Assembly: GCA_017302775.1 (NCBI GenBank)
Contig: JAFLDC010000028.1
Location: forward strand, 1 to 13,712
Source of the DNA: Sphingomonadales bacterium
GTDB taxonomy: Bacteria; Pseudomonadota; Alphaproteobacteria; Sphingomonadales; Sphingomonadaceae
Length of the DNA stretch: 13,712 nucleotides
Reading direction: 5' to 3'
The position numbers and the translations under genes were made by a program. Positions 12,174 through 13,712 of the stretch are shown piece by piece. A model generated the notes under the pieces. The model made no database searches. It saw nothing but the letters and a program-made list of their open reading frames with translations, and was not told where the DNA came from. Every line of letters starts with the position of its first letter. Position 1 is the stretch's first letter.

Positions 12174-12335
12174 TCTAAATCATCTACCTATGACTTAGAT
12201 TGCGAAGACGTACGCAAGCCGAGGCCTTCTTTTGCGCTCATGCCCCCAATTCTCCGCCAGCCTGCGACGGCTGCGCCGAGAGCCTTGCAATTCCGCCACA
12301 GCGCTGCCGACATGCCCGCCGAAGGAGTCTGGTCA

Positions 12336-13712
12336 TTGTCCGCAGCAAAAATCCTCTGGGGCCAGGTGGCGGCCGTCTTCCTCATCATTCTCCTGGGCGT
12401 CTGGGCGGCAACGCAATGGACTGCATCTGCCCTCGGCTTCCAGGCCGAACTCGGCACACCCTGGTTCCTGGCTTTCGGTCATCCGGTCTACAGGCCCTAT
12501 GACCTGTTCTGGTGGTGGTTCTCCTATGACGCCTACGCCCCGGAGATTTTCGATCGCGGAGGGATGATCGCCACCTCGGGAGGTTTCGTGGCAATCGTGG
12601 TTGCCATCGCCATGTCGGTCTGGCGCGGCCGCGAAAACAGCAATGCCAAAACCTACGGTTCGGCGCGCTGGGCCGAACGGGCGGACATCAAGCGCATCGG
12701 CCTCCTCTCCGAAAACGGAGTTGTGCTCGGCAAGTTCCAGAACAACTATCTGCGCCACGATGGTCCTGAACACGTGCTGTGCTTCGCGCCGACCCGTTCG
12801 GGTAAGGGCGTCGGTCTGGTCATTCCAACCCTGCTTACCTGGCCGGGCTCGGCGATCGTTCACGACATCAAGGGCGAAAACTGGAGCCTGACCGCCGGCT
12901 TCCGCTCAAGCTTCAGCCGCACCCTGCTGTTCGATCCCACCAACCTAGCCTCTGCCCATTACAATCCGCTGCTCGAAGTGCGTCGCGGGATCAGCGAAGT
13001 GCGCGACGTGCAGAACATCGCCGACATCCTGGTCGATCCCGAAGGAAGCCTTGAGAAACGCAACCATTGGGAGAAGACCAGCCATGCCTTGCTGGTTGGA
13101 GCGATCCTCCATGTACTTTACGCCGAGTCCGACAAGACCCTCGCCGGGGTGGCTGCCTTCCTGTCCGATCCCGAACGCACCATAGAGCAGACGCTCGATG
13201 CAATGATGGCGACCACGCACCTGGGTGACGCTGGTCCGCACCCGGTTGTTGCCAGCGCGGCGCGTGAGCTGCTGAACAAGTCGGAAAACGAACGCTCGGG
13301 TGTGCTGTCGACCGCCATGTCTTATCTCGGGCTATATCGAGATCCTGTCATCGCCGAGGTCACCAAATGTTCGGACTGGCGGATCGCCGATCTGGTCGAG
13401 GCAAAGCGGCCCTCCACGCTCTATCTGGTCGTGCCGCCCTCCGACATCAGTCGGACGAAGCCGCTCATCCGACTGATCCTCAACCAGATCGGGCGGCGGC
13501 TGACCGAAGAGCTTTCCCCCAAGGCGCAGCGCCACCGGCTGCTGCTGATGCTCGACGAGTTCCCGGCATTGGGGCGGCTCGACTTCTTCGAGAGCGCGCT
13601 GGCATTCATGGCTGGCTATGGGCTCAAGTCATTCCTGATCGCGCAGTCCCTCAATCAGATCGAGCGGGCCTACGGAAAGAACAATGCGATACTCGACAAC
13701 TGCCATGTCCGC
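12336..13712 (+). CDS. traG: TraG/VirD4-type type IV coupling protein, 3' end cut by window
   Basis: 459 residues are visible, against about 640-680 expected. A TTG start at 12336 is chosen because AAGGAG (12322-12327) lies 8 bases upstream and MSAAKILWGQ matches the usual N-terminus of homologues; an in-frame ATG at 12312 lies before that ribosome site. Two membrane segments are at about 10-30 and 77-95. The Walker A motif is APTRSGKGVG (151-160, K157), and Walker B is LLLMLDEF (402-409, D407, E408). IAQSLNQIERAYG is the family's motif after the Walker B. It is a hexameric ATPase that links the relaxase-DNA complex to the secretion channel at the inner membrane. The gene is separated from the relaxase gene by a 167-residue gene on the other strand; in simpler elements the two are adjacent. 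Confidence 0.92.
   Translation, partial: MSAAKILWGQVAAVFLIILLGVWAATQWTASALGFQAELGTPWFLAFGHPVYRPYDLFWWWFSYDAYAPEIFDRGGMIATSGGFVAIVVAIAMSVWRGRENSNAKTYGSARWAERADIKRIGLLSENGVVLGKFQNNYLRHDGPEHVLCFAPTRSGKGVGLVIPTLLTWPGSAIVHDIKGENWSLTAGFRSSFSRTLLFDPTNLASAHYNPLLEVRRGISEVRDVQNIADILVDPEGSLEKRNHWEKTSHALLVGAILHVLYAESDKTLAGVAAFLSDPERTIEQTLDAMMATTHLGDAGPHPVVASAARELLNKSENERSGVLSTAMSYLGLYRDPVIAEVTKCSDWRIADLVEAKRPSTLYLVVPPSDISRTKPLIRLILNQIGRRLTEELSPKAQRHRLLLMLDEFPALGRLDFFESALAFMAGYGLKSFLIAQSLNQIERAYGKNNAILDNCHVR

Noticed and set aside
12312..12335. ATG at 12312 as the traG start.
   Set aside because: In frame, but it lies upstream of a strong AAGGAG that serves the TTG at 12336, where homologues begin.
1..13712. 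CRISPR arrays, tRNA or rRNA genes, att sites, insertion sequences.
   Set aside because: Looked for and not seen; the only regular short repeats are the three iterons.

Overview
The window is GC-rich, densely coded DNA of alphaproteobacterial character. Protein similarities recalled from memory point to Sphingomonadales or a relative, but no marker gene fixes the host. It reads as the control, replication and DNA-processing part of an integrative and conjugative element (ICE) or a closely related conjugative plasmid. Neither element end, no integrase and no tRNA gene is visible.

Layout, left to right. (1) 1-776: the 3' part of a DUF2493 (SLOG-superfamily) gene. (2) 1175-2309: a compact metal-response cassette, with merR on the plus strand and, divergently, merC and a GDCCVxC cysteine-rich gene on the minus strand. 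They share a MerR-type operator/promoter with a 19-bp spacer. No merA is visible. (3) 2683-3396: a 54-residue exported peptide gene and a small membrane protein gene. (4) 3397-4365: a roughly 600-bp leader region, a DUF736 gene, and two near-identical palindromic hairpins in inverted orientation on either side. (5) 4386-6437: a regulatory block matching the excision-control circuit of the Mesorhizobium symbiosis island ICEMlSymR7A: an XRE repressor (QseC-like), a divergent DUF2285 antiactivator (QseM-like), a DUF6499 ORF and a DUF2285 ORF offset by +1 (FseA-like), and a small winged-helix excisionase (RdfS-like). At the offset the sequence reads TTT C after the codons for RWGLS, the same UUU-to-UUC slip described for FseA. 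(6) 6448-9622: replication initiator A, three 17-bp iterons directly after it, DUF2840, TraF-type signal peptidase, a second DUF736 and a lytic transglycosylase. (7) 9623-11609: an intergenic candidate oriT and a VirD2-like relaxase with DUF3363. (8) 11611-12114: an unrecognised minus-strand gene with its own promoter, placed between relaxase and coupling-protein genes. (9) 12336-end: TraG/VirD4 coupling protein, cut by the right edge.

How the parts may work together (inference from ICEMlSymR7A): the repressor sets the level of the antiactivator; the antiactivator blocks the activator, which is made only when ribosomes shift +1; the activator turns on the excisionase gene and the transfer genes downstream. 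Initiator and iterons could let the excised circle replicate. TraF, transglycosylase, relaxase and TraG would carry out processing and transfer. No TraR/TraI quorum-sensing genes appear here, so the input to the circuit is either outside the window or different.
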